Shown: positions 7,876 through 16,834, counted from the first letter of the stretch. The stretch: 40,657 bases of DNA from Faucicola sp041855445 (GCA_041855445.1 JBHAEG010000033.1:1-40657); one strand, 5' to 3'. The notes: generated by a model from the letters alone, not told the origin. Numbers and translations: made by a program.

Positions 7876-8640
7876 TTATTTTGCCACTTGTGTTCCATTA
7901 TTCCACATGACTGTACGAATTAATTTAGGTTTACTAAACGTGCGTGGTTTATAAAACTTTTCTTCACCATGTTTGACACCATTGACCCAATTAGCTTCAC
8001 GAATGATGACATAGCTTTCTGTATTATTAATATCATATTCCGTTTCTTTACCATGTTTTTGGTTATTTTTATATTCTTGGCTTAGCCATGGACGTTCATA
8101 ACGTTTGCCAAATTTAAAAAGTAGGGTTTGATAAAGTTGTTCATTGCTATCATATTCATGCCATTCTTGGGTATATTCTTTACCGATGACTGTTTTGTCA
8201 ATTCTTGAAATGGTGCCATTTTTACGATAAAAAATCATCGTTTTTTCTTTGGTTTTTTCATCATAAGTTTGTTCGGTTGCCAAAAGTCCATTGTTATAAT
8301 TTTTGGAGAGTATTGATTGACCATCGGCATTTTCTATATAGGCACGAACCAGTTGCCCTGTTTCGTTATAATGATTGCAGGCAACATAGCCATTATTCAT
8401 AGGCTTACAATCAATTTCGTGTAGGTCGCTCAGACGGAGAGTGGGGGTATCGTTATTGCTGTTACAAACATAGGGTACTAGCTCTTCAATTTGCCACCCT
8501 TCACCAACCACACTGCACACATCGCCAAAAGGATAAGCACCTTGCGGGCAATAGCAATTATTTGCTAAAGCGGATTGACTAAACGACACGATGGCAAAAA
8601 ATGCCATAGGTAATGCTGAAAATCTAAGCAGAGTTTTCAT
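7876..8640 (-). CDS. Secreted MORN-repeat-like protein of unknown function
   Basis: 254 residues. It has a Sec signal peptide (about 1-26, hydrophobic MAFFAIVSFSQSALA then NNCYC). A short Cys-containing region follows (NNCYCPQGAYPFGDVCS), then a chain of MORN/YwqK-like repeats: YNETGQLVRAYIENADGQ, YNNGLLATEQTYDE, YRKNGTISRID, YKNNQKHGKETEYD, WVNGVKHGEEKFY and WNNGTQ. Such repeats occur in YwqK-type and other surface or periplasmic proteins; no enzymatic motif is visible. It starts 12 nt after the lptG stop with AAGGAT before the ATG, so it is probably co-transcribed with lptFG. It is not a normal member of that operon and no function is assigned. Confidence 0.75.
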   Translation of the reverse strand: MKTLLRFSALPMAFFAIVSFSQSALANNCYCPQGAYPFGDVCSVVGEGWQIEELVPYVCNSNNDTPTLRLSDLHEIDCKPMNNGYVACNHYNETGQLVRAYIENADGQSILSKNYNNGLLATEQTYDEKTKEKTMIFYRKNGTISRIDKTVIGKEYTQEWHEYDSNEQLYQTLLFKFGKRYERPWLSQEYKNNQKHGKETEYDINNTESYVIIREANWVNGVKHGEEKFYKPRTFSKPKLIRTVMWNNGTQVAK

Positions 8641-8652
8641 AAAACTATCCTT

Positions 8653-9750
8653 TTATGCTTGACGTTTTAATAAATATAACCCAATAAATGCACTCACAAG
8701 AATAGGTAATAACACCATAAATAATGGAGAAAAGCCAGTACTTAAACTAATAAATCCAACTAAATCTTGAATGTAACTAAATACCAAACCAAATAATAAC
8801 GATACCACAATGCGTAAACCTAAACTATGAGTACGCAATGAACCAAACACAAATGAACACGCCAACAATACCAAAGATAATACTGAAAACGGAGATAAAA
8901 CTTTTTTCCAAAATTCTACTTCATGTTCTAATGAACGGCGATTTTCCTCCGCTAAATACCGTTGATGTTGCCATAGTTCCGTTAAAGACATATCTTCAGG
9001 TACTCGAGTTAATAAATAAATGGAGGCAGGCTCAATCGGTAATTCAACTTTTTGATTAGTCAATACTGAATGCTTTACCGTACCATTGTTGGCAATCTGA
9101 ATTTGTTGAACATCATGTAATATCCAAAAAGATTGAAACTTGGCTTGAGTAAAATTTGTGGTATTTTGATTGATGATACTCTCAAATGTGCCTGTTTTTG
9201 CTTGGCTAACTTGTTGTAACTCGCCTGCCTGCCCAAGTTGCCAAATAGTAATATCTTTAATTTGTCCATTAGCATCAGCATAATCAATAGCAATAATTCG
9301 ATTTTCCTGTTTATCCCAATAACCACGAATGGCACTAGATAATACAGGAGAATTATATTTAATTTGTTTTGCTAAATGATTAGTCGTTGGTAAAACAAAC
9401 TGACTTAATGCCAAACCAAGTAATACAAAAATTACTGCTGATTGCATTGCCCAACCAACAATACGAAAGCTACTAATGCCAGAGGCACGCATAACGACCA
9501 GCTCACTATGATTAGCCAGCATACCTAAACCAACCACCGCCCCCAATAACGCCCCAATTGGCATATAACTTTGTAATGAGTCAGGAGCCAAATATAAAAT
9601 ATATTGCATGGCATCTATAAAGGTATATTTTTCTGATAAATCTTCTAATTCAGCCAAATAATCAAAAACTATCTTTAGCAACCATAAACCAACAACCGAA
9701 CCCAAAATCGCCAATAACGCTTGTTTTTTCACATAACGAGCAACAATCAT
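8653..9750 (-). CDS. lptG: LPS export ABC transporter permease LptG
   Basis: 365 residues, YjgP/YjgQ family. It has three N-terminal membrane segments (about 12-32, 60-82, 98-122), a periplasmic beta-jellyroll domain and three C-terminal segments (about 285-362). The family phrases ELVVMRASGIS (cytoplasmic coupling region) and FVLPTTNHLA are present. LptG pairs with LptF in the inner-membrane LptB2FG complex that extracts LPS and passes it to LptC. The ATG overlaps the lptF stop (ATGA at 9750-9747), the usual arrangement. It is second in the operon, so assignment as G follows both order and sequence. Confidence 0.95.
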   Translation of the reverse strand: MIVARYVKKQALLAILGSVVGLWLLKIVFDYLAELEDLSEKYTFIDAMQYILYLAPDSLQSYMPIGALLGAVVGLGMLANHSELVVMRASGISSFRIVGWAMQSAVIFVLLGLALSQFVLPTTNHLAKQIKYNSPVLSSAIRGYWDKQENRIIAIDYADANGQIKDITIWQLGQAGELQQVSQAKTGTFESIINQNTTNFTQAKFQSFWILHDVQQIQIANNGTVKHSVLTNQKVELPIEPASIYLLTRVPEDMSLTELWQHQRYLAEENRRSLEHEVEFWKKVLSPFSVLSLVLLACSFVFGSLRTHSLGLRIVVSLLFGLVFSYIQDLVGFISLSTGFSPLFMVLLPILVSAFIGLYLLKRQA

Positions 9751-10856
9751 GCCTGCCCCCTTTGCTGTGACTGCGAACGATAACGAATACGTTGCTTAAA
9801 CCAACCTTGCCAATTTAGATACAACGCAAATATCATAAAACCCAATACTACCCAAGCATAAGCAAAAACCGTGACTTTTTGTTTAGTAATCGCAGTTTTT
9901 AATGAAATAATACTAATAGCACAACTCACAAAAATTAAAATCGCTGGTAACAATCGAAGCCATCGCCCTTGACGTGGTTGTACCTGAGCCAATGGCACTG
10001 CCAACATCACCGCAATAATAATTAAAAATGGCAAACTAAATCGATAACCCAGTTCTGCTTGCACCATAGGTGCGGTTGAATTTTCTAACAATTTTTTTGT
10101 TGTCACCGTTTCAATGCGTGCTTCTTCTAACGTTTCTGATGGTGGTTTTGCCAAACTAATTCGGTAACTTTCAAAACTCACCTGATTATATACTTGGTTA
10201 TTTGTACCAATTTCATAACGCCGACCCTCAAACAAATCTAATTGGGTCATTGGGTCATCTTCAGATGTCTGGACTTGTTTAGCACTTTTTGCCATAACAA
10301 TCATATCTTTACCATCATTAAGGTTTCGTTGAATTAAATACACATCTTGCAACGCCCGCTGTTTTTTATCAAACGACCCAACATATAAATGATAATTTTG
10401 ACTATTAATAAATGTTTGTGGCTTAATCAAATCTAATGCACTGGTTAAAGCCTGTCTTTGCCAAATCTGTTCTGTCTGCAATACCCCCCAAGGCTTTATC
10501 CATAACGTCAAAACAAACTGTAAAATAAACAGTCCTAAAATAAGAGGTGTTATCATTGTTGCCAACTGTCCACGACTGATACCGCTACTGTTGATAATAC
10601 TCATTTCATTATCAACATACATTCGCCCAAAGACTAACATTAACGCCACAAAAAATGATAATGGTAAAATTAACTCTAAAAAAGCAGGTAAATTATAACC
10701 AATAATCAAAAACAATAGCCCAACGTCTAATCGTCCTTCCGCCGCTATACCAAAATAACGAATTAACCGCCCCCCCAGCATTAATGTCATCAAAAAAAAC
10801 AACACAATGGCGGTGGTCGTTGCAACTTGTTGAGAAACATAACGCCGTAAAATCAC
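9747..10856 (-). CDS. lptF: LPS export ABC transporter permease LptF
   Basis: 369 residues from the GTG at 10856. This start is preferred over a TTG two codons upstream because AGG lies 9 nt before the GTG but only 3 nt before the TTG, and MILRRYVSQQ matches the family N-terminus. Six membrane segments flank a periplasmic domain. The region FGRMYVDNEMSIINSSGIS is the LptF coupling-helix signature, and LSFFVALMLVFGRM precedes it. It works with LptG and LptB in LPS transport. It is first gene of the lptF-lptG-MORN operon, divergent from dapB; a promoter with a double GATAAT lies 29-57 nt upstream. Confidence 0.95.
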   Translation of the reverse strand: MILRRYVSQQVATTTAIVLFFLMTLMLGGRLIRYFGIAAEGRLDVGLLFLIIGYNLPAFLELILPLSFFVALMLVFGRMYVDNEMSIINSSGISRGQLATMITPLILGLFILQFVLTLWIKPWGVLQTEQIWQRQALTSALDLIKPQTFINSQNYHLYVGSFDKKQRALQDVYLIQRNLNDGKDMIVMAKSAKQVQTSEDDPMTQLDLFEGRRYEIGTNNQVYNQVSFESYRISLAKPPSETLEEARIETVTTKKLLENSTAPMVQAELGYRFSLPFLIIIAVMLAVPLAQVQPRQGRWLRLLPAILIFVSCAISIISLKTAITKQKVTVFAYAWVVLGFMIFALYLNWQGWFKQRIRYRSQSQQRGQA

Positions 10857-10878
10857 AAACAATTACCTAAAATACAAA

Positions 10879-10913
10879 ATTATCATTATCATGATATGTT
10901 TATAATTATTCAA
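10879..10913 (-). promoter_or_regulatory. lptF promoter with Fur-box-like GATAAT repeat
   Basis: Minus strand: TTGAAT (10913-10908), a 17-nt spacer and GATAAT (10890-10885) as -10, immediately followed by a second GATAAT (10884-10879). The tandem GATAATGATAAT equals two of the three hexamers of the classical Fur box; the third, just upstream, is degenerate (CATATC). Predicted transcription start about 10878. Promoter moderately supported; Fur control is speculative. Confidence 0.45.
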
Positions 10914-11063
10914 TGTTCATCAAGAAAAATTTTGCAAAAAATGATTTCAAACCTGATAAACTATTCATTTTTTTATTAATAAATAATAATTTATATTCCA
11001 AAAATCCAAATTATAAAAACTAATCAAATTTTTATAATGACTTTTGATATTTCGTCATTATAT

Positions 11064-11092
11064 TTGACACTAATAAGGCAAGAAAATACACA
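11064..11092 (+). promoter_or_regulatory. Possible dapB promoter
   Basis: A perfect TTGACA (11064-11069) lies 17 nt before TACACA (11087-11092), a weak -10. It is about 70 nt upstream of the chosen dapB start. The rest of the 303-bp lptF/dapB gap (10857-11159) is A/T-rich and holds only this site and the lptF promoter. Confidence 0.3.
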
Positions 11093-11159
11093 ATCATCAA
11101 TCAACAAATTAAAAATTTTATGTTACAGTGATACATTTCAACAACAAATTGGTGAATTG

Positions 11160-11966
11160 ATGATAAATGTAGGTATTATTGGTGCGGGTGGTCGCATGGG
11201 TCGAATGTTAATCCAAGCAGTCGCCAACAATCCACAAACCCAATTGGCAGGAGCTATTGAACGAACAGGCTCAACACTCATTGGCATTGATGCAGGCGAG
11301 CTGGTTGGTATTGAACGTTTAAAGGTGGCGATTGTTGATGATTTAACTAAAGTCATTGATAATCTTGATGTATTAATTGATTTTAGCTTACCTAATTCTA
11401 CCATTGACAATGTCAAACATTGTGCTGAAAAGAAAGTTGCAATGGTGATTGGTACAACTGGGCTAAGCGATACACAAAATGCCCTTGTACAACAAGCTAG
11501 CCAACAAATCCCGATTGTCTATGCGGGCAACTATTCAACTGGTGTAAACTTAACGTTAAAATTATTACAAATGGCATCAAAAGCCTTTGCTGATACCGCC
11601 GATGTTGAAGTGATTGAAGCTCATCATAAACACAAAATTGATGCACCATCAGGCACCGCTTATATGATGGCAGAGGCAGTCGCTCAAGCTCGAGGGCAGG
11701 ACTTAAAACAAGTTGCTATTTATGGACGTGAAGGACAAACAGGCGAACGGCAGGCAGGTACTATTGGTATTCATGCTATTCGAGGTGGAGAAATCGTTGG
11801 AGACCATACAGTCATGTTTATTGCTGATGGTGAAATTGTCGAAATCACACATAAAGCCCGTGACCGTATGACCTTTGCCAGCGGTGCAGTGCGTGCCTGC
11901 GTATGGGCAACTCAACAACCACCTGCCTTGTATGATATGCAAGATGTACTTGGTTTAAAAAATTAA
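11160..11966 (+). CDS. dapB: 4-hydroxy-tetrahydrodipicolinate reductase
   Basis: 268 residues from the ATG at 11160. The reading frame is open 41 codons further upstream, but that extension resembles no DapB, whereas MINVGIIGAGGRMGRM places the Rossmann GxGGRMG loop at the usual position and GGTGA lies 5 nt before the ATG. DapB reduces the dipicolinate precursor with NAD(P)H in lysine and meso-diaminopimelate synthesis. Motifs: VIGTTGLS, YAGNYSTGVN, the catalytic EAHHKHKIDAPSGTA (about 155-169) and IHAIRGGEIVGDHTV. It is followed 25 nt later by pepA. In pseudomonads dapB usually follows dnaJ; here it sits between lptFG and pepA. Confidence 0.97.
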   Translation: MINVGIIGAGGRMGRMLIQAVANNPQTQLAGAIERTGSTLIGIDAGELVGIERLKVAIVDDLTKVIDNLDVLIDFSLPNSTIDNVKHCAEKKVAMVIGTTGLSDTQNALVQQASQQIPIVYAGNYSTGVNLTLKLLQMASKAFADTADVEVIEAHHKHKIDAPSGTAYMMAEAVAQARGQDLKQVAIYGREGQTGERQAGTIGIHAIRGGEIVGDHTVMFIADGEIVEITHKARDRMTFASGAVRACVWATQQPPALYDMQDVLGLKN

Positions 11967-11991
11967 TTTATCTATACTAAAAGGAAAACTT

Positions 11992-13515
11992 ATGTCTATC
12001 AAATTAAAACTAACCCATAGCCTGTCAAATAAAAAATTAGGAAAACACCCTTGTTATGTAATTTTTATTGATGAAGATAAACAAATCATCGCATCTGATT
12101 TATTAGCAGAATTTCAGGATAATATTAATAAACTAATAAGTCGTAGTAATTTTTCAGGTAAAGCTAATGAAGTTGTTATTCATCATGCGTTAAATGATAA
12201 TGAAGTAAGTCTATTGTTAGTAGGTATTGGCAATAAAAATAAATTAAATGCTACATTGTTACAAAAATTAGCGAAAACTGTTTATAGTAATTTAAGTAGT
12301 CACAGTAAAAATGCTTATGTCGTTTTAGGCGATAGTATTGATGAAGTACAGTTTGGACAGTTTTGTTTAGCGTTATTAAATAGTAGTTATAGTTTTCAAA
12401 ATTATAAAAGCCAAAAAGCTGATAATCCCCATCTAACTACAGTTAATTTTATTATTAATTTAGATAATCAATCAGCATTTGAAACCGTGTTAGCATTACA
12501 AGTTGCAATCTTTCAGGGACAGTCTGCTACCCGTGACCTTGCCAATGAACCACCAAACGTTTGTAATCCTGTTTACTTTGCTGAACAGGCAAAAAAACTT
12601 GCCAAAGCCTATCCTGATTTATTAACGGTTCAGGTACTTGGCGAAAAAGAGATGACCAAACTTGGTATGAATTGTTTTTTAGCGGTGAGTCGTGGCTCAG
12701 ATAATGAAGGACAATTAATTATTTTAGAATACCATGGGTTAGCTTCAGAAAAACAGGCGAAAAAAGGCAAAAAGAAAAAACTTGAAGATAAGCCAATTGT
12801 ACTCGTTGGTAAAGGGGTAACGTTTGATACTGGCGGAATTTCATTAAAACCAGCATTAGGTATGGGGGAGATGAAATTTGATATGAGCGGTGCAGCTACG
12901 GTATTTGGTACAATGAAGGCTTTGTGTGAGGCACGTTTGCCATTAAATGTCGTTGGGGCGATGGCGTGTGCAGAAAACATGCCTTCTGGCAAAGCCAGCC
13001 GTCCAGGAGATATTATGACTGCAATGAATGGTAAAACTGTTGAAATTTTAAATACAGATGCTGAAGGACGGTTAGTATTGGCAGATACGTTAGTCTATGT
13101 ACAACGTTATCAACCAAAAGCGATTATTGATATGGCGACTTTAACAGGGGCTTGTGTGGTGGCGTTGGGTCATGTACGTTCTGGGGTGTATAGTAATGAT
13201 GAAGATGTCTTGTTTGAGCTTGAACAAGCCAGTGAAATCGCTCATGACCGTATTTGGCATATGCCATTAGATGATGATTATCAAGAACAGCTTAATTCTA
13301 ATATGGCAGATATGCAAAATATTGGTGGTATGCCTGCAGGCTCAGTGACCGCTAGTTGTTTCTTATCAAAGTTTGTTGCAGACTATCCTTGGGCTCATTT
13401 AGATATTGCTGGTACAGCTTGGCAAACAGGCAAAGAGCCTCAAGCAACAGGTCGCCCTGTACCGTTATTAATGCACTATTTACAGCGTCAGGTAGTCAGT
13501 CACTCTTCAGAGTAA
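11992..13515 (+). CDS. pepA: Leucyl aminopeptidase PepA (M17)
   Basis: 507 residues, M17 family. The C-terminal catalytic domain carries the two-zinc site: GKGVTFDTGGISLKP (Lys and Asp ligands), MKFDMSGAA (Asp) and the family signature NTDAEGRLVLADTL (Asp, Glu and catalytic Arg). The N-terminal 170 residues form the divergent alpha/beta domain. The insert KQAKKGKKKKLEDK before the catalytic domain is notably Lys-rich. The enzyme releases N-terminal residues from peptides; in E. coli PepA also binds DNA, which cannot be judged here. Good Shine-Dalgarno AAGGAAAACTT before the ATG. A strong hairpin terminator follows the stop. Confidence 0.97.
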   Translation: MSIKLKLTHSLSNKKLGKHPCYVIFIDEDKQIIASDLLAEFQDNINKLISRSNFSGKANEVVIHHALNDNEVSLLLVGIGNKNKLNATLLQKLAKTVYSNLSSHSKNAYVVLGDSIDEVQFGQFCLALLNSSYSFQNYKSQKADNPHLTTVNFIINLDNQSAFETVLALQVAIFQGQSATRDLANEPPNVCNPVYFAEQAKKLAKAYPDLLTVQVLGEKEMTKLGMNCFLAVSRGSDNEGQLIILEYHGLASEKQAKKGKKKKLEDKPIVLVGKGVTFDTGGISLKPALGMGEMKFDMSGAATVFGTMKALCEARLPLNVVGAMACAENMPSGKASRPGDIMTAMNGKTVEILNTDAEGRLVLADTLVYVQRYQPKAIIDMATLTGACVVALGHVRSGVYSNDEDVLFELEQASEIAHDRIWHMPLDDDYQEQLNSNMADMQNIGGMPAGSVTASCFLSKFVADYPWAHLDIAGTAWQTGKEPQATGRPVPLLMHYLQRQVVSHSSE

Positions 13516-13544
13516 TGTATAACTTTGACACTGTTTTTTCTATG

Positions 13545-13578
13545 GTATCAGGTTGTTTACCTGATACTTTTTATTTTT
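13545..13578 (+). terminator. Rho-independent terminator between pepA and sstT
   Basis: GTATCAGGT (13545-13553), loop TGTTT, ACCTGATAC (13559-13567), then TTTTTATTTTT. The perfect 9-bp stem and T-tract are seen directly. The T-tract runs into the TGGAGG ribosome-binding site of sstT, leaving no room for a promoter between them. Confidence 0.85.
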
Positions 13579-13588
13579 GGAGGCATTT

Positions 13589-14818
13589 ATGCAAGCTTTT
13601 TGGCAGGCCTATCAAAAGATAGGCTTAGTTCCTTTAATTATTTTAGGTTTGGTGTTGGGGGTTTTGGCAGGTTCAGCATCAAATCCAAATATTTGGGGCA
13701 TTTTACCTACTAATGTTGCTGATACCTTTACATTATTTGGTACGTTATTTGTGGGAGCATTAAAAGCCATTGCTCCAGTTTTGGTGTTTGTATTGGTGAT
13801 TTCTGCGATTGCCCAACATCGACAAAATACCGATGTTTACGTCCGTCCTGTGTTAATGATGTATTTGGTTGGTACATTTTTAGCGGCATTAACCGCAGTC
13901 GTGGCCAGTTTTTTATTTCCCAGCACTATCACGTTAGTCACTAGTGAAGTTAGTCAATCTCCGCCTGCCTCATTGGCTGAAGTTTTGACAACATTATTAA
14001 ATAACATGGTCAGTAATCCATTCAATGCCATCGCTACCGCCAACTATATGGGCGTATTGACTTGGGCTGTGCTAATTGGGTTAGCATTACGTCATGCAAA
14101 CGATAATACAAAACAAATGATTAATGATGTATCTCATGCGATTTCTTCAGTGGTCAAATGGGTGATTTGGTTTGCTCCATTTGGTATTTTTGGTTTAGTT
14201 ACGCAAACTGTTGCTACAACAGGATTTAAAGCATTAGCTGAATATGCTCATTTATTAATGGTTTTAGTTGGCAGTATGTTTTTTATTGCCTTGGTGGTTA
14301 ATCCATTAATGGTATTTTTCAAAATTCGCAAAAATCCATATCCATTGGTGTTTACTTGTTTAAGAGAAAGTGGCATTACGGCGTTTTTCACCCGCAGTTC
14401 TGCTGCTAACATTCCTGTCAATATGACCCTTGCAAAAAAATTAGGATTACATGAAGATACTTATTCTGTCACCATTCCATTAGGAGCAACGATTAATATG
14501 GCAGGTGCTGCAATCACGATTACTGTGATGACTTTGGCAGCAGCTCATACACTAGGTATTCAGGTTGATTTTGTATCAGCATTACTATTATCGATATTAG
14601 CAACATTGGGAGCATGTGGTGCGTCTGGTGTCGCTGGTGGTTCATTATTGTTAATTCCGTTAGCATGTAGTTTTTTTAATATTTCTGATAGTATTGCCAT
14701 GCAGGTTGTCGCAATTGGTTTTATTATTGGGGTAGTACAAGACTCTGTAGAAACCGCTCTAAACTCATCAACAGATATTTTATTCACTGCAGCTTCTGAC
14801 CCTAAATATTCATCTTAA
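13589..14818 (+). CDS. sstT: Serine/threonine:Na+ symporter SstT
   Basis: 409 residues from the ATG at 13589, chosen because GGAGG lies 5 nt upstream; an in-frame TTG four codons earlier overlaps that site. DAACS family, multi-spanning, with reentrant hairpins and helices matching SstT: GITAFFTRSSAANIPVNM (HP1 serine-rich region), IPLGATINMAGAA (TM7 NMxGAA-like Na+ motif), GACGASGVAGGSLLLIPLA (HP2) and VVQDSVETALNSSTD (TM8 substrate site). It imports serine and threonine with Na+ across the inner membrane. A terminator immediately precedes its ribosome-binding site, so expression may depend on read-through from pepA or attenuation. Confidence 0.93.
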   Translation: MQAFWQAYQKIGLVPLIILGLVLGVLAGSASNPNIWGILPTNVADTFTLFGTLFVGALKAIAPVLVFVLVISAIAQHRQNTDVYVRPVLMMYLVGTFLAALTAVVASFLFPSTITLVTSEVSQSPPASLAEVLTTLLNNMVSNPFNAIATANYMGVLTWAVLIGLALRHANDNTKQMINDVSHAISSVVKWVIWFAPFGIFGLVTQTVATTGFKALAEYAHLLMVLVGSMFFIALVVNPLMVFFKIRKNPYPLVFTCLRESGITAFFTRSSAANIPVNMTLAKKLGLHEDTYSVTIPLGATINMAGAAITITVMTLAAAHTLGIQVDFVSALLLSILATLGACGASGVAGGSLLLIPLACSFFNISDSIAMQVVAIGFIIGVVQDSVETALNSSTDILFTAASDPKYSS

Positions 14819-14827
14819 TCATGATAA

Positions 14828-14871
14828 AATAACAAAGGTAGGCTAAGATTAATCTTAGCCTACTTGTTATT
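14828..14871. terminator. Bidirectional-type terminator after sstT
   Basis: An 11-bp perfect stem GTAGGCTAAGA/TCTTAGCCTAC (14838-14848, 14853-14863) with TTAA loop is extended by AATAACAA/TTGTTATT across a 2-nt bulge. It lies 9 nt after the sstT stop. Confidence 0.8.
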
Positions 14872-14893
14872 CTGACTGATAACCAATCAATTC

Positions 14894-14921
14894 TTGCTCA
14901 CAAATTCGCCTGTAGCATAAT
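14894..14921 (+). promoter_or_regulatory. Possible pcnB promoter
   Basis: TTGCTC (14894-14899), 16-nt spacer, CATAAT (14916-14921; five of six to consensus). It lies about 85 nt upstream of the pcnB start, after the sstT terminator, and could drive the pcnB-folK-panB-panC-rapZ run. Confidence 0.45.
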
Positions 14922-15005
14922 AGCGACAAAATAATACCGCAAATCCGTAGAAATTTGCTAAACTAACACGGATAATTTTTGTGTGTTGATTATGGTTCAA
15001 AGTAC

Positions 15006-16811
15006 ATGGCAAAAAAAAATAAAAGCACCCCTTCAGACAATATAACCAATAGCTGTATTTTAGACAAAAAGCTTGCCCATCGTGACGCAAAACAGCTTGG
15101 TTTACGCAAAAACGATTTACCAAACTCGATTAAAGATGTCATTAATACTTTAACGCAGGCAGGTTTTGAAGCATATATCGTTGGTGGTGGTGTGCGTGAT
15201 AGTTTGCTTGGATTAAAGCCAAAAGATTTTGATGCAGTAACCAATGCCACCCCAATACAAATTAAAGAAGTGTTTGGCAAACGTTGCCGTATTATTGGAC
15301 GGCGTTTTCAGCTATGTCATGTCTATTCAGGGCGAGATATGATTGAAGTCGCTACTTTTCGAGCCCCACCCAAAGATGACAGCTTTACCACAGATGAGGG
15401 TATGCTCACCCGTGATAATGTATGGGGAGATATTTTTCAAGATGTCGTCCGCCGTGATTTTAGTATCAATGCGTTATATTACCAACCATTTGAAAATGTT
15501 GTTTATGATTTTTGTGGTGGACTTAAAGACATTTCCCAAAAAAAAATCCGTCTGCTTGGTGATACGCAAAAACGTATTGAAGAAGACCCTGTTCGCCTAT
15601 TACGAGCGTTACGCTTTAAAGCAAAATTAGGATTTCAATTTGACAGCCAGTTAGAAAAACAATTTAATCCAAAAAATTGGCAATTATTATTACAAGTTTC
15701 ACCGCACCGTTTATATGATGAAACACAAAAAATGTTTACTGGTGGCTATCTTGCCCCACTATTGCCATTGCTGTTTGATTATGGTGCATTACAAACTTTA
15801 TTATATTTTCCTTTACCACTAATTACACCATTGGTTGAACAAGTCAGTATTAATACAGATAAACGTATTGCCTCAAATAAAAGTATTAATCCTGCATTTT
15901 TTTATGCAATTATTCTCTGGGAAAATTATTTATATTTACTCAATAAACATAAAAAAAATATGTCATTTAGCGATGCTCAAAACTTATCTGCTAACAAAGT
16001 ATTAGATAAACAACGACTTCGCACTGCCATGCCACGATTTGCAGAACAATTTATCAAAGAAATCTGGCTAATCCAACCTCGTCTTGCCGAACCTCGCAAA
16101 AAAAATCTGCTAAAACTATTTGAACAGCCACGTTTTCGGGCAGGCTATGACTTTTTGATGTTGCGTGAACAAGTCGAAGCCAAAAATAAAATGTTGCATA
16201 GCATTCATGGTAAACCAATTACCCTTGATGATGAAAGCACAAACGGCATGGGTCATTGGTGGGCTTGGTTTCAAACGTTAGATGAAAAACAGCAACAAAA
16301 AGCGATTGATGAATATGATTTGGCTCAGGCTCGACAGCGCTTTGCCAATATTCTGACCCAAAATGACAGCTCAAATGAAACCCTTGGCAAGCTAAGTCCA
16401 CAAGAACAAAAAGAAAAAGACCAACTGCGATTGTTATCTTTGGCAAATCAATCAGATGAACCGCATGAGCCTGCAAAATCATTATGGGATACTGTAAATC
16501 CTATTACAACTATTCAAGAAAATCTTAATAATCCTATTGAGCGTGAACCTGTAAAAACAGCAAAAAAAACCAGAAACAAAAAATCAGCTCACATTGAAAC
16601 ACCTGAAGCTACATTACCAGCGACTGAAAATCCAGAACAACTTGCTTTTCCAAAATTAGTGGACATTATCAAAGAGCGAGGCGATAATCCTTTTGATGAA
16701 AGTATGTCCAACGTTCAAACAAAACAGGATAAATATATACCATTTAAACGTAAACGCCGACAACCTAGCTCGGATTTATCAATCTTAGAACGACAAAAGC
16801 AAACAACGTAA
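15006..16811 (+). CDS. pcnB: Poly(A) polymerase I PcnB with long C-terminal extension
   Basis: 601 residues from the ATG at 15006 (MAKKNKSTPS); an upstream in-frame GTG is possible and neither has a strong Shine-Dalgarno. Class II nucleotidyltransferase: GGGVRDSLLGLKPKDFDAVTNA carries the DxD catalytic pair (about 62-83). RRFQLCHVY, RRDFSINALYY, VYDFCGGLKDI, and RIEEDPVRLLRALRFKAKLGF define the tRNA-nucleotidyltransferase/PAP head. PAP rather than CCA-adding enzyme is supported by the length and basic C-terminus. The protein adds 3' poly(A) tails that promote RNA decay. The last roughly 150 residues are low-complexity and charged and end FKRKRRQ, longer than the E. coli protein (465 residues). 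folK follows 23 nt later. Confidence 0.93.
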   Translation: MAKKNKSTPSDNITNSCILDKKLAHRDAKQLGLRKNDLPNSIKDVINTLTQAGFEAYIVGGGVRDSLLGLKPKDFDAVTNATPIQIKEVFGKRCRIIGRRFQLCHVYSGRDMIEVATFRAPPKDDSFTTDEGMLTRDNVWGDIFQDVVRRDFSINALYYQPFENVVYDFCGGLKDISQKKIRLLGDTQKRIEEDPVRLLRALRFKAKLGFQFDSQLEKQFNPKNWQLLLQVSPHRLYDETQKMFTGGYLAPLLPLLFDYGALQTLLYFPLPLITPLVEQVSINTDKRIASNKSINPAFFYAIILWENYLYLLNKHKKNMSFSDAQNLSANKVLDKQRLRTAMPRFAEQFIKEIWLIQPRLAEPRKKNLLKLFEQPRFRAGYDFLMLREQVEAKNKMLHSIHGKPITLDDESTNGMGHWWAWFQTLDEKQQQKAIDEYDLAQARQRFANILTQNDSSNETLGKLSPQEQKEKDQLRLLSLANQSDEPHEPAKSLWDTVNPITTIQENLNNPIEREPVKTAKKTRNKKSAHIETPEATLPATENPEQLAFPKLVDIIKERGDNPFDESMSNVQTKQDKYIPFKRKRRQPSSDLSILERQKQTT

Positions 16812-16834
16812 CTTGATAAAATTTTAGGTAAAAC

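Noticed and set aside
11037..11159. Longer DapB start adding 41 residues
   Set aside because: The extension would push the Rossmann glycine loop away from its normal position at the N-terminus, and it overlaps the candidate promoter.
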